A stretch of DNA of 64,000 bases from Limonium bicolor (taxonomy: Eukaryota > Streptophyta > Magnoliopsida > Caryophyllales > Plumbaginaceae). Under the pieces are notes generated by a model. That model saw only the letters and a list, made by a program, of their open reading frames with translations, did not search any database and was not told where the DNA came from. Both the position numbers and the translations under genes were made by a program. Below, piece by piece: positions 48,140 through 61,352 of the stretch (positions within the stretch are counted from its first letter, which is position 1; each line of letters opens with the position of its first letter). The stretch lies in the NCBI GenBank assembly GCA_023374045.1, contig CM041780.1, positions 91,291,627-91,355,626 on the forward strand. Reading direction: 5' to 3'.

Positions 48140-50415
48140 TTTATGAGTTAATATGTAACTTATATAAAGTTTTTGGGGTTAAAATGCAATTATGGGAAAA
48201 TTAATGCCAAAGCTGAGAATTATGTGGTTATTAGTAATTTAAAAAAGTTAGTGTGTTCAATTTATAATTACTGAATTTATAAGGTTGGTTTTGTGATTTA
48301 ATGAAGTAAGGAATTAAAACTAAATAATATAATGTATTTTGGAGTATAACGTAAAGTTTATAAAATAATTGTGGTTATAATAAAAATAACCAAATTGTAT
48401 TAATATATTGAATAAGTGGAAACAATTATGAGTATATAATTAAAGAGATATACTATAAGGTAGAAATACATTATCACATGTAGTTACTATATAAAATAAC
48501 GAACTGTTAAACCACCTCGAACCACTGTTAAATAACAGGGAGAAATAAAGAACGTACGGGGTTAGTATACTACAGATATTAGTTATGTATCAACAGTACT
48601 GTAATAGTTAGTGCTAGTTGTATTAACATTACCCGGTATTTGCATGTACGTATAACAGTGTTACGGGGAGAAACTACTAAGCGTGAACTGTCAAGCTAGC
48701 AATTTTCACGGTGAACGGTATGTTAATTGTGTGGTCTGAATGTCCTAAGGATTTTCCTGAGGTCCAGACGTTGTGTGTTTAATTGTTAAGAGTGACATCT
48801 GTGATTTATGTATATGATCTTGTATACTGTATTGCTCGACACCATTGCGTTTTATTTTATGCGAACGTCTTATGACTGGAAGTTTATACATCTAAACTCA
48901 AACAAGACTAGATGACCTTTAGGTATTACAAGAACCTAACTGACGGTCATTTATCATAGTCTTAACACAAGGATTGGATCTGGTATCACTGACTAAAGGG
49001 ATAACTTACAAAGAGAGGAATCCAGTTAGTTTCGACTATCTGGTTGCGCAGCGTGATCACTACGAGGGACTACTATCAAGAGTCACTCAAGGGAATCCAT
49101 CGTCCACATTCGATGATGGCAGAGGGCACTACTGTTGGTGCAGGCTTCGACCGAATTGGTCACCTTCAAGGCAAACAAAATATCCAGGGGACTACTGTCC
49201 ATTAATAAGTTATTAAGGGTTGTCCTAACATGACGCCTGAGGTGGAAATTAATTGGAAGGTTTAAGTGATTGGTTAAAAAGGATGAGGGTCATGAGGCCA
49301 ACTAACAAGTACAGTCAATTAATACGCGTATATTGTTTGGTTACTGGTTATTGATTATTAGTTATTGATTGTGTGATGATATTGTTGGGTAAACTATTGT
49401 GTGTTTATTTAAACATTTACAGTTGTTATTATTATTGTAACCGGTACAGCATGTAATGAATCTAATATCAAGATGGCTAAACAACTTAAGGGATCCAAAT
49501 GATTTAAGACTACATTTAGCATACCAGCATATAGTTTGTTGAGCCCTTCAATGGGCCAAACATTTCAGGTTACCGAGAAAAGACACGAAGCCGGAGTGCG
49601 GGACGCTGGGTAGTTGATGTATTTTAATAAAGTACTCTTTTAGTTTTATTATGTACCGTATTATGGAATTCTGTTGTATTGGGTTAGCTGCTCACTTATG
49701 TGGTTTTGGATTTGGATTGTAACTTTAAGATTGCTCAGTATCTGGTCATCACTGCTGTAACGCCCCTATTAACCATAAATACAGCGGAAATAAAACTCTA
49801 AGGCGATTACAGACCATCGGGTTCCAAACACCCGGCACCAAACCTCACCAATTACAACTTACAATCTACAAAAGCTACGGTCTGAACTCGAGAAAAACTT
49901 AACACAAACATAATAGAAATTAACACATTAACTCTCCACAAAACCTAGTCCCATCCCAAACGCTCATTCTCTTCGTGGCCACCTGTAAATCAATTCGTAC
50001 CTGCAAGATGAAACCAAGCAGCCCACCCCGAGAGGGTGAGTCAGTTCCCTGGAATGGAACTGGTACAATTCTCCAAAAACAAACTTATAAAACATAACTC
50101 TTCAAAATAAACAGTAACATGAAAACAAACTCTTAAATAAAACAGAGATAAAGCACTTCAAAACAATCAAGTTAAAGAGAAAAAAAACAAGACAAAGATA
50201 GAGATAGAGAACTTCCAAAACAAGTCATCCACTTAAGTAGTCACACCACATAGTTAGTAAGCATCCATTGTTGATGTTAGAACCAATTCCCGTTCGGAGT
50301 ATAAAGACTCAGATAGTCACAAAGGACTAAGAATAATAAGATAGATCCAAGAACCAATAACTCAAGAGTGGAATAATTCAATTGGGAGAGATGGCCCCCA
50401 CCACCAGATATCAAT

Positions 50416-50602
50416 GTCCATATGGACGAGGGATATACAGCCCCCTGCTGTCAGATTTAAATGTCCTGGTGGACGAGGGATATACAGCCCCCTGCTGTCA
50501 AATATAAATGCCCCTGTGGGCGAGGGATATACAGCCCCCTGCTGTCAAATATAAATGCCCCTATGGGCGAGGGATATACAGCCCCCTGCTGTTACCATTG
50601 AA
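50416..50602 (-). repeat. 47-bp tandem repeat with covarying hairpins, F 3' LTR
   Basis: Four units exactly 47 bp apart (50416, 50463, 50510, 50557). Each has a short stem: GTCC-atat-GGAC, GTCC-tggt-GGAC, GCCC-ctgt-GGGC, GCCC-ctat-GGGC. The rest of the unit (gagggatatacagccccctgctgtca) is nearly invariant. The short open frame over it is a repeat artefact. Confidence 0.9.
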
Positions 50603-53600
50603 GACGCGCGCACGTCGAAACCTCCAGAACCAGCTCATGGATGAAACGATATCCAGAGTCAAAAGAAGAATTCCAAGATTGACCTTTTCCAAATTCCCAC
50701 TAGATCACTAACTACCCAGAGCAATACCAAAACACTCAGTCCTACAGAGTGCAGAAGCGTAAACCCTAGGCAGTCAATGTCTAGTGGAACAACCAAATAG
50801 AAAAAACCAATACCCAAGTGAGTTTCACATCCAAGGCTCAGTTAGTCACACAAGCTGAGTTAGTCACACAACCATTTCCTTTTAGAAATTCCTCTTAGAG
50901 TCAGTTAGCGTTTTCCAAAACATTCCACAAGTCAATCAGCAAAAATATCGGAGTACGAGAAATCGTACAAAACATTCCATAGAGTCCAAAACACAACACG
51001 CTGAGTACGAGAAATCGTACCTGGGTAACGTTGTAGCAGTTCTAATCAACTTGCGCAAACAATCAACAGTACTCTGAAGAATATTAAAGGTAATCTATCA
51101 TCAATCACTTGTAGCCTATGTTACGCTTAAAAAACTCCTTACTCTTATTTCAAAGTCTCAATTATCTTTTAAGCCCTCACTTAAATGTTATGTATAATCT
51201 TTGTGTTATGTGAGAACGTTGTATAGCCCAAGGTGGTAAGATCAAGGAATGTATTCGATCAACATTTGCTAATTGTCCACTCCTATCCACTTATTCATAT
51301 TTAACCACAACCCTCACATTCAAGACTTTTGAGACCTCTATATCATAAATGTGTTTATGTTATATAATTAAATCTAAGAATTTCGATAATAATCTTAAGC
51401 TCAATACCTTTATTCTTAATTTAGAATAAACATTGTATTATGACCTATGATGGTACTCATCTCAGAATACTATACTATTATCTCACAATGTAAAGATTAT
51501 GTATTTAAACAATATCTACTAGACAACCCATTATGATTAAGTCTTTCCCTTAACTTAATTAAGATCTACATCTTGTATATTGGAATCATAATGTTGTAGA
51601 TACAATTTATTATAACTTAATTGAGCAACTAAACTCAATTATCATATCCTTAGTTCAGAATGACTTCCTATTATAACCGTCTACTAAACTTGTCATAAGA
51701 TGTTGAATTACCTCCCATACTGAAACAACTATATTACAGTTAACTTAGACTTATCGAACTCTTACATTTAGTATTCATAAGGTACAATACTTGCTTAATT
51801 ATTACCTATATAATAAGGTGTTTAAATATAACCTTTTATGTATCCTTACTTACCTTTAATCTCCTAAATGTTTTATTTTTACACACATACACTCTATAGA
51901 CTATGTATAATCCCTTTTGTACTAAACTTCAATAAACTTAAGCCTTAAATACGTTCTAAATTGTTTTACAAAACCTAAGGTTTCAAATGAATAATCTAAT
52001 AAATTAATTTCTTTTATTGTATTTAGGATGGACAATATATCTACATAGAGTATAATTTATAAGAGAATTAAATTCTGGTTCATAAGTGAAATTGTTAGTT
52101 ATTTAATAAGATAATCTATTATGAAAATTCTCATATCTTATATTCAAATAACCTATCATTACTTCCCATTACCGTAAAGTATATCAATATAATATCTTAT
52201 GTAACTTAGTTTTATCTAACAAAAGGTTCAAAGGTTTTAAGTATCAAATTCCTATTTATAAATGTAACACCCCAACCGTCAATCCTTCCATTATCCTCTA
52301 ATCCTTCCCATCATTACCTTACTCACAGCGGAATACTTACCTACTCCCGGCGGGTGATACAATGCCGTTAACCATCCAAGGTTAACAAGGCTACTACTAC
52401 TTACCGTATCGGTCTGACGATTAGAATGAATACATACATACTACTTACTTTACATTACCAATTACTTAATTACATTTGATTACCGAGTGTCTAAAGTATA
52501 TGAATTACATTCCAAGACTACTTCCCAAAAATGAAGAGTTTATACAACTACTCCTTTCTATCCAATCAAGAATTTAATATCCAAAAAGGTGTACCACATA
52601 GAACACCGGCTACACAAAAGGCCTTAGCCGTGTACAACTCAGTACACCATTCCAATTCCTAATACTACTCCAAAAAGAATCACATCTTGACCTTAATTTA
52701 CCTTCACGCCTCGCGGGTACTTGTGGAGTAAAAACATTCCCCCTAGGGGGTCAGCTTACGCTGCATATGATAACCGCATACCCCGCGTACTAGTGAGGGT
52801 ACGCCAACTATTTGGTTGAGTACATGCGGTTCGTTTCATTCATACATACATACATGTTTTTTACAATTCAATACAATACATTTACTTTACCAAGCATACA
52901 TACATACAATACATACAAGGGATACAACACAAGTCATTCATTCATACTTACCATACTCACCGCATCACGGAGATACAATTCTCCAATACATACGAAGGTC
53001 TTGTTAGCCTTATTCCACACCCGGGTTAATCGGGTGTTCAATACTTTTACTCCGGGTCAATGACTTACAATAGTTAAGACCAATACAAATACAATACATA
53101 CTTCTTACATACTTACTTCCAGTTAAGTCGGTATGACCTCTGGGCAGGGATTACTACATCCCACCACCGGGCTTTAGGGTGGCCCACTAATCCAGGATGC
53201 TACCCATACAAAGGGAATTGGTTCAAGGAAAAGATTATAGCCAGGATTCGGTTCCAACCTCTTGTGGTTCCTTATCCTCACGCGTGGCCGAAACTCTATC
53301 GGGCTTCTACTCATTCCATTTTACTCATTACTCATGTTAGGAGTTAGGTTGTTAGGAATGAGTAGAAGTCCATACTTACTTCCATACATACATACATACA
53401 TACACAAGTACTCATACTTACACATACACTTCATTTCCATTCATTCATTTCATGAATTATACAAACTATGTGTTCAAGAGCAATAAACAAGAACAATATA
53501 GTTCAAACACAATTAAGTGCAATATAAGTCCGGTTCGTGCATTTATCTTATTGGTGATCACATAAGCACACAAATCGGGGTAACCAAGTTAGGATACAGG

Positions 53601-53871
53601 GCATGAGGAAATCATACCGTTCACCGTCGAATACGTACTACCGGGTTCCTTCGAAGGTCGACTATTTGATTCCTATACATACATGAAGTAGTATGATCAA
53701 TGATCTATTATTGATCTAACTTACTCCTTCTTTGTTACTTTGAATGTGTACTTACTACCTCATTACTTTCTTACTTGGTTATAAACCATTTTCTTCCTTA
53801 CTACTTCTTAAACTTGTTTTCTTACACACTTACTTACTTTCTTACCATTACTATCTCCTTAATGGTGCACT

Positions 53872-53930
53872 ACTATATATATATGCATATATGTGTATAG
53901 GCATATATATATATATGTATACATGATAAC
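53872..53930. repeat. TA/TATG microsatellite
   Basis: Alternating A/T run with GC steps in solo LTR G. On the minus strand it follows the hairpin array and could serve as a TATA region; also cataca repeats near 53388-53404. Confidence 0.8.
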
Positions 53931-53963
53931 TATAATCATATAATTAAAACATTTTTTTTGTCA

Positions 53964-54358
53964 GGACCGGACTTGCGACCGACCTTGCAAGTCCGGTCCA
54001 TTCCAGTAGGCTACATCGGGTGAAATTCCAGGGCCGACCGAACTTGCAAGTCCGGTCGCAAGCTCGGTCCATTCCAGTAAGTTTCGTATTTGAAAATTTT
54101 AGCCCGACCGAACTTGCAAGTCCGGTCGCAAGTTCGGTCCATTCCAGTAGCTCACTTCCGCGGAATTTTTTCTGGCCGACCGAACTTGCAAGTCCGGTCG
54201 CAAGTTCGGTCGATTCCAGTAAGTTACAGACGGGAGAATTTCTCTGGTCCGACCGAACTTGCAAGTCCGGTCGCAAGTCCGGTCGATTCCAGTAGCTCAC
54301 CCGTCTTTGTGAATCTGGGCTCGACCGAACTTGCAAGTCCGGTCGCAAGTTCGGTCCG
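53964..54358. repeat. 72-bp hairpin array GACCGAACTTGC type in G
   Basis: Six modules spaced about 70-73 bp. The core is a perfect 12-bp inverted repeat, GACCGAACTTGC/GCAAGTTCGGTC, around the 10-nt spacer AAGTCCGGTC, which can also pair with the 5' arm. Each core is followed by cattccagtaag or gattccagta, then about 24 variable bases. On the minus strand this flank reads TTACTGGAATSGACCG, the same as at 92-342 and 3615-3784. Confidence 0.9.
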
Positions 54359-57300
54359 GCCCAGGAATTCAGTTTTAAATTCTGTTTTCAATTGCATTCT
54401 TTACCCATTGCTTCCCCAATCTCTACCAATACTTTCCCACATGATTTAGCACTATTTAAGCCCTCTAAACCACATTAGTTCATACACCAAACTTGCTACT
54501 CAATTCCTACACACTTACACCAATTTTCATTAACTCAATTCAACACTTGCACTAGCTCTTACTCTTCTAATGCTACAGATTTTTACTCAATCTTCTATCC
54601 TTCATTACTCTCTCAACTAATGCTACCCTTAGCATCTCAAATTCATTACTCACCTCCTAGTTCCATTCCCTTAACATACTCTTTTCCAAATCTGTTACAA
54701 ACTACAAAACACTCCTCAAATACACCTAGTTATCACCTAGGTTGTTCTCTCATCCTACACACTTAAGTCCTCAAATTCCTAGATGAAGTTTGACATAGTC
54801 TCCCCTATATTTTCAACATTCTCCACACATCATTTCAGTTCACATAATTCTCATTCTCACAACCTGTTTACTCAACACATTATACTCATTTCAATACTAC
54901 TACAACAACAATAAAATCCTGCACACATACACATTTACTACCCAATGTTTTCCCAAGTTTTAAACATCATTTAAAACTTCAAAAACTGTTACATTCTTTT
55001 CTCCAATGTATTACTACATCACTACTACTCATACTCAATACATTATTCATTTCTACTACTCCACACTGATACACGATACCACACACAAACTAGTTCAAGG
55101 TAAGCACAATTACCTTGTCTTGCTAGTTTTCTTTTCTTTCTTTTCCTTCCTCTTCCTTTCTTCTCCTTTGTTCTCGGTTCCAATGAGATTCACACACACC
55201 CAAATGCTACAGCACATAACACATACACAATACCATTTAACATCCATTTTATACTTAACCCTAGAATTTAGGTTTCAGGGTTTGGAAAGAGTGTTACCTT
55301 CCAATGAGTAGATGAAGTTCTTGACTAATGAAGGGACAAGATTCCTAGCCCACAAAAGTAGCCAAAACCGGCTGGAGCAAGGGAGAGCCAAGAGTTCAAA
55401 ACTGAAATTCTTAAAATGCCAATGAGAGCTAGAAACAATGGATTTTCGGAATTCTTTTAACCTCAAGATGATAAGGAGGTGAAGGTGCTTCTAATGGTGG
55501 CTTCAAATCTCCAAATGGTGAATACCCACCGAAATGAAAGTTGAGCTTTTAGATTTTTGAAAGGATGAAAACGTTCTCCTTTGCAAGGGGGTTGCAATGG
55601 TATAATTTTTGTTGGATTTGGGAGAAGGTTTGAGTACTCAAGAGAGGAGAGAAGTGAGGAGTTTTGTGGGTTCCTTCCTTTCTCCATGGCTGTTGCAGTG
55701 CAAGAGGAAGAAGAGAGAATAGAGAGGATAGAGGGGGGAAAACGTGAGGGAAGAGAAGGAGTAGGAGAGAGAGGGTCCTTTTTCTTCTCTTTCTTTATTT
55801 TCTTTGTCTTGTTGTGAGTTACAAGCAATAAAGAGAGTGAGTGAGAGGAGGGGGTGACCGGCCCCATATACACACACACACAATTTTTAATTTTCTATTT
55901 GCAAAGTGGACACACTAAGTTTGTTTAATTGTATTCTCACCCCACAACTTACCGGTTGTTACAGTCTTCACTAGCCGGTACCCGTTTTTCCGGAATTTCC
56001 TCGTTTAATTAATTTTATTGGTTCTAAAGTTTCACTAATATTTATTAGTGACTATTTAGTTGACCAAAACTGTTACGAGTCTATTTGACCCGCTTAAAGT
56101 CACGTTTTCCCGGTTTCCTCGAAAAACGCGCTTTAAGGTTCGTTTATGCTTTTAGCCCATTTTAAAGGTCCGTTTTCTTCGGGATTTGTTCCCTCGTATT
56201 TATTTAAGTGTAATTAAGCCTATAAAAATATAATTAGCCTAATTAATCACTGTTTTTAATTACAGGGTATTTCAATAAACCTTCTATAAATTATAACTAC
56301 TAAATACCTCACTTAATTGTAAACTCACATCCCAAGTATTGGTAATAAATGTTATAAATGTATTTCATATGGCTTATCTAATGCCAGGAAACTTAAGGAT
56401 TATTATTTAGATAAATTTCCAAATCATAGTTTAATATAGTTTTATATCATAACCCTTTTAATGATTTTATCTTAAAACATTAAGTTATATTCCAATACTA
56501 TAAATGTTAAGAAATGATTAAATCTAGACTTACTAATCCACCTCACATTTAGATGTAAAATTATTTTATTATTTATTATTGTTTATAATTAAGAACATTT
56601 AGATGTAAAAGTATTACATTTATTCATTAATTATATAGTAAGTTCTATTTGTGTAAAATCTAATTACAAATATTCCTAAGTCCCAACTTATTAATCACCT
56701 AACCAAATTATAGATTTACATTCTGGTCTTTGACAAATAATATTACACATGTATTTAATATGGTTTATAAAATCTTAGAAATCCAAGATAACTTTTAAGC
56801 TTAATTTCATAACCACAATTCAATACTACCCATATAATTTCTTAATAGTATTATGTATAGGTTTAGTTAATTTATTAATTCCTTCATATTCTATTTGCTA
56901 TAAGGTATTTTATGTCTTATTATTTATTTATCGTATGTACACTAGGATTTATTCAAGACATTCTTATGTAGTTTTATTGCATTAATTATTTATATTAACT
57001 TTTACACATATCTATCCAAAATATGGTTTATAAATAAAGTATTATCCGCTTCAATTAAGAATATTAACTCCCACATAATAATAAATAAAATGTAGGATAA
57101 TTAAATTCCTTAATTTATATAAGTTTCTACTTAAGTAAGTATATACATATATGTGTAAATAATTTACTTCTCTAAAAAGCTAATACCAATACATTTATAA
57201 ACTTACTGTTATAAAATGTTAATTTAGTTTCCTTATTTTCCCCAGCTTAGAAGTTAATCAACAAACCATACTTTAATTTTTGGTTACATTAAAAACCTTA

Positions 57301-60300
57301 TATTATAGGTTATTCTTATGAAAAACTCATAAACACAATTTTTAAAACCTTTTACCATTGCCAAAAAGTCCCAAATTTAATATACAGTAACTATAACATT
57401 TAGACATATTATAAATTTTTTATTTCATAAAAATATCCTTAATTTAGTACCAAATAATTCCAGAAAACCCATAACTTGCAAAAATCATAACTTATGTTTA
57501 AAAACTCCAAACCATAATAATTTACATCAAAATAAACTAGATTAAATAAGGAATCTATGGTTAAAATTTCAAGTCAAAATACATTCTGGAAGATATTTAA
57601 ATTAACCCAACAAGTTAGGACTATTACTAATTTCATAACTTATATAATTATTTAATAGCACGATCTAATCTGGACCGTCCAATTCTTTAAACTCCGATCG
57701 GACGGTCCCTGAGACCCAAGTTCTTCAGCAACCACACTTCGACCCCCGAGTACTAAATCGACAATTTCTCCTAATCCACAGAACGAAATTGAGTGATTCT
57801 TGTTTCTATGGATTCGAAATCGAATTCCGGTTCTATTGATACCGGTTTCCCCAATTATAATGCAGTATACATCAAGTTTCGAATTCGATTCGAAGGTTAG
57901 GGTTTATTTTGGTACAGAATTCAATTCGAATGCAATTCTCACAAATTCTCCTAACCTAACACATAATTGACGAAATTGGAACATGGGTTTGGTCGAAAAC
58001 ATGACTACGAACAGCAATATTGGAGCAATTTGATCGGAGACTCACCAGATTGTGCGAATTGTGTGAATTCAAGTTCGAAAAACTGGAAAAAATATGAACT
58101 TTGAGCAGTTCGCGGTGCCAACTTCGAAGATCTATAACTAGCAGTACAAAACGAGTTAGGCTATGAGTAAGGGCTCATTGGAAAGAGCAAACTTAGATCT
58201 ACGGATTGATAGCAAGAACTAAACCTAACTCGCACCATACAGAAAGATATTGAAGTCGCAAAACACGAGTTTACCTCTCTGTTTCGGTATGATTTTATGT
58301 GCTGGTGAAACCGAAACTTTAGACGCCTTACTCTTCCAATCCATTGAGAATTTGCTTAGACCATAAACACGAAAGTTTTAGAGGAATTAGAGCTCTTCAA
58401 AACGAGCTAAAGAACATGGAATTTGGATGTGTAACGAATAAGTTATGGCTGATCGAATTTACCTAATTCGAAGAGAAAACTGGAATTGCAGTTTCAGTTT
58501 TTGCAGGGTGGCAACTTTGACTCGATTTTTCCGGTTGATTCAGAATGAATTAGGGTTTGTATGAGTTATAGTTGTTTAGAGGGAATGTAGGAGAAGACAA
58601 CAAAGAAGACGGCATAGAAAAATATGGAGAGATGAATGAGATATAGCCGTCTAAAGTTAGGGCAAAGTATGGAAAACCATTACCGAAATTCAAGGGATAG
58701 AATCGGCTAAGTGTTGGCGACCCACTACAGAGTGACACGTGGCATCTCTTAAAATTTTGGCTCAAAACTTCAATCTAGCATAACTTTGGCTAGGATGATC
58801 CGTTTTTGACGTTCTTTTTATCGATCTTCATGGTTTTCCATAACCTATTTATTGGTATAGGTTTCATGGCCTGGTTTGACCATTCTCAAAAAGTCAACTC
58901 TAGCAAGGCTTAATAAGCTTTAAGGTTTCTAGAATTTTATATTGACTTTTATGTTTCAAAACAATGTTCCAACACTTCCTAAAATCTTTATAATATAGTT
59001 GGAGTGTTTAGAAATTTTCCCAAGATTTATGGACTTATAAATCTTATTATTAAATTCATAATAATATAATAATATATAATAATTAGGGTAAATAGGAGAA
59101 AACCCCTAAATAAATTTCACAATTCCATATATAATTTAATATTCATAATTCCATATAATTTAATACTTAATTATTATTAAAGGTTTAATAAAAGAAATCC
59201 CCTAAATTAATTTAAATTAATTTAGGGGTATTTCAGTATATCCCCCTTAAAAGAAACTTCGCCTCGAAGTATAAGAAAATCAACTAGTAGGCACTCACAC
59301 CGCTTCGGGTGTGCTAAGACAATGATAATTCCAATGAAATTCCATACCAATCCAATCCTTTACTTCCATCCATTTCCATAACAACATTCCACTCGAGATT
59401 ACTCAAACTCAAAACGAACCAAGATATACCAAGACATAGCATGATGAAAATCAACAGTCACATATTGTGTCATATTGTAAAAACCAAGCACATACAAACA
59501 CCTCTCATTCTGCTAATATTGTTCTCCCTTTACTAACAATGCAACGAGGCATAATCCGGATGAGATAACGAAGGAGGAGTATGCCAGCATATCCCCATTA
59601 AAAGAGCTAAGGTACGCCCTCGTACCGCTACTAACGGCACATTCAAAGAATTCAACACCTTATTAACCAGTTTTGTTGTGAATTTACTGCACCGTTTATT
59701 TTATCTAGGATCGTTACATATATCCGTATCTCTTGATTGTTATGTATTTGTATTTCCTTGGTGGTTATAAAATTTTATCTTATGAATATTATCCATTCAT
59801 TTAATGACTGATACAAATTATATGTCCATATATGATCATTTATCATATCAATTATATTACCAAGATATAAACCAAGTGTAACGTATTTGAGTAGTTTAAA
59901 ATAATATTTCAGATCATTTAATAATCCACAATAATCTTCCAAAATCATCTTCGAGGGTTTATTGGTCAACCATATGCTAAAACTCTATAAAATAAATATT
60001 TTCAGTGACTTTTCAAGTTTCAATTGTTTTTATAATTAACTATCGTATTTTAGACGATTCATTCAGTGTTTACTTCATAAAATTTACTTATTATATATAT
60101 ACATAATTTCACCCAAGGCAGAATTTTAGGAAGTTCTTATAATGTAGCTCCAAAATCTGATTTCTATATCTTAAAATTTATTTTTCAAGGTAGGGACTCT
60201 ATATATAAATTTTAATTCAAATGAATTAGTCTAGTGAAAGTTCACTCACTCTTGATAACTATTTTTCTTAGGGTTTGTTCTATGTAAGTATTATTCTGAT

Positions 60301-60369
60301 CATTAGATCTTAGTACTCTCTTAGATAATGGTGGATTTTGGTAAATATCACTCTTAGTGTGGCTTCTAA

Positions 60370-61352
60370 GGGCGCGTTCGCCACCAGCATAAATGTGCAT
60401 TTTTTGACAGCATAAATATACAGCATATGCTGTTTTGCACTCCTTTATTTGTTTTTGCTGTTCGCCTAAAACAGCATAAATATCAGCATAAATCAGTATA
60501 AATGACAGCATAAATGTCAGCATAAATGCCCGCAGCAAATGCTACTTTTTCGTTTTCGTGCTTTCACTTCCGTTTCTTTACTCACTTCATAATGTAATTA
60601 CTATGACTATTGATTTTTTAAAAAAAGAAATTTTTTACAAGTTACTTTATTTATTACAAATTACATAATGCTTTAAATAATTTATAAAAAATAGTACTAC
60701 ATCTTTAACCAAATTTAAAAAAATCACAATTATAATACAAATCTATAATATATTATTTGTAATACCACATAGATTAATAAAATTAAAAAATGAATAAATA
60801 TACACACTTGTTGATATATAAATTAAAATATTAAAATAGTATATAGAAATATGAATGCATATAAATTTATTAACATACAAAAGTTACAAAAATATTATAT
60901 ATTATTAAAAGTTATAATTTCACTAAATAAATTCATATAACATTATCAGAAAATTTGAAACGCTTTTTCTTTTTTTACGCTTTTATATTTATAAGAATTA
61001 TAAAATTTAGATAATAAAATATATTATTTAGGAGTTACAAGTTTTTCTTAAATAATAGAAATAAAAATTTTATTGTTTGTGAATTTTTTTATTTATTTTT
61101 ACTAACAAAATAAAATTACGTAGTGTAATATAATAAATTATAATTGTAATACGAAAACGGTAAACGCACCACATATAACTAACTTAACCAAACATGCTGC
61201 ATATATGCTGCACTGCCAAACAGCAATTTTCAAAACAGTTGCATTTATGCCAGCACATTCCTGCCAACAAATATGCTGCATTTATGCCAGCGCATTCCTG
61301 CTGTCAAATATGCTGCATTTATGCTGCCAAAACAGCCATGCCGAACAGAGCC
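60370..61352. mobile_element. PIF/Harbinger-like (Tourist-type) MITE
   Basis: 983 bp with imperfect terminal inverted repeats (GGGCGCGTTCGCC and, reversed, GGCTCTGTTCGGC), flanked by TAA at 60367-60369 and 61353-61355, the usual TAA/TTA target. Subterminal regions carry at least six copies of AGCATAAAT on the left and its reverse, ATTTATGCY, on the right, typical transposase-binding-like repeats. The centre is very A/T-rich, no transposase. It explains the 98-aa minus-strand frame at 60242-60538. Confidence 0.78.

Larger units (their letters stand above)
43217..49755 (+). mobile_element. 3' LTR of chromovirus D, interrupted by E and F
   Basis: Segments 43217-46461 and 48140-49755 match the 5' LTR (18129-23050) in order. 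Solo LTR E separates them and element F cuts the LTR at 49755; the remaining few hundred bases lie beyond the window. This copy preserves sequence deleted from the 5' LTR and lacks the palindromic MITE. Confidence 0.88.
52263..56274 (-). mobile_element. Solo LTR G, chromovirus type
   Basis: 4012 bp, TGTAACACCCC start and GGGTATTTCA end (TG...CA on the minus strand), flanked by the perfect duplication ataaa (52258-52262 and 56275-56279). Related to A and B LTRs near its minus-strand 3' end: palindrome CCCCCTAGGGGG at 52739-52750 and a shared segment near 52330-52420. No interior or second LTR, so it is a solo LTR. Inserted in the F LTR. Confidence 0.9.
49756..59235 (-). mobile_element. 3' LTR of element F, interrupted by G
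   Basis: Ends TGTAACGCCCC (49756) and GGGGTATTTCA (59235), i.e. TG...CA when read on the minus strand as TGAAATACCCC...GGGGCGTTACA. Adjacent outside at 59236-59250 is the polypurine tract read in reverse. The segments are 49756-52262 and 56280-59235. Contains a 47-bp tandem repeat and, at 57672-57710, an inverted repeat GGACCGTCC/GGACGGTCC. No credible gene. Confidence 0.85.

Noticed and set aside
50416..50602. CRISPR-like array
   Set aside because: Repeats are contiguous with no unique spacers, lie in a plant LTR retrotransposon and have no cas genes nearby.
50508..50711. 67-aa frame also present at 63202-63405
   Set aside because: Covers the 47-bp repeat and flank in both F LTRs; no domain, and the repeat number differs between copies.
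55006..55883. Short ORFs on both strands near a possible gene start (55463-55883)
   Set aside because: They lie inside solo LTR G, overlap each other in several frames and are low-complexity Ser/Leu/Lys-rich; no domain.
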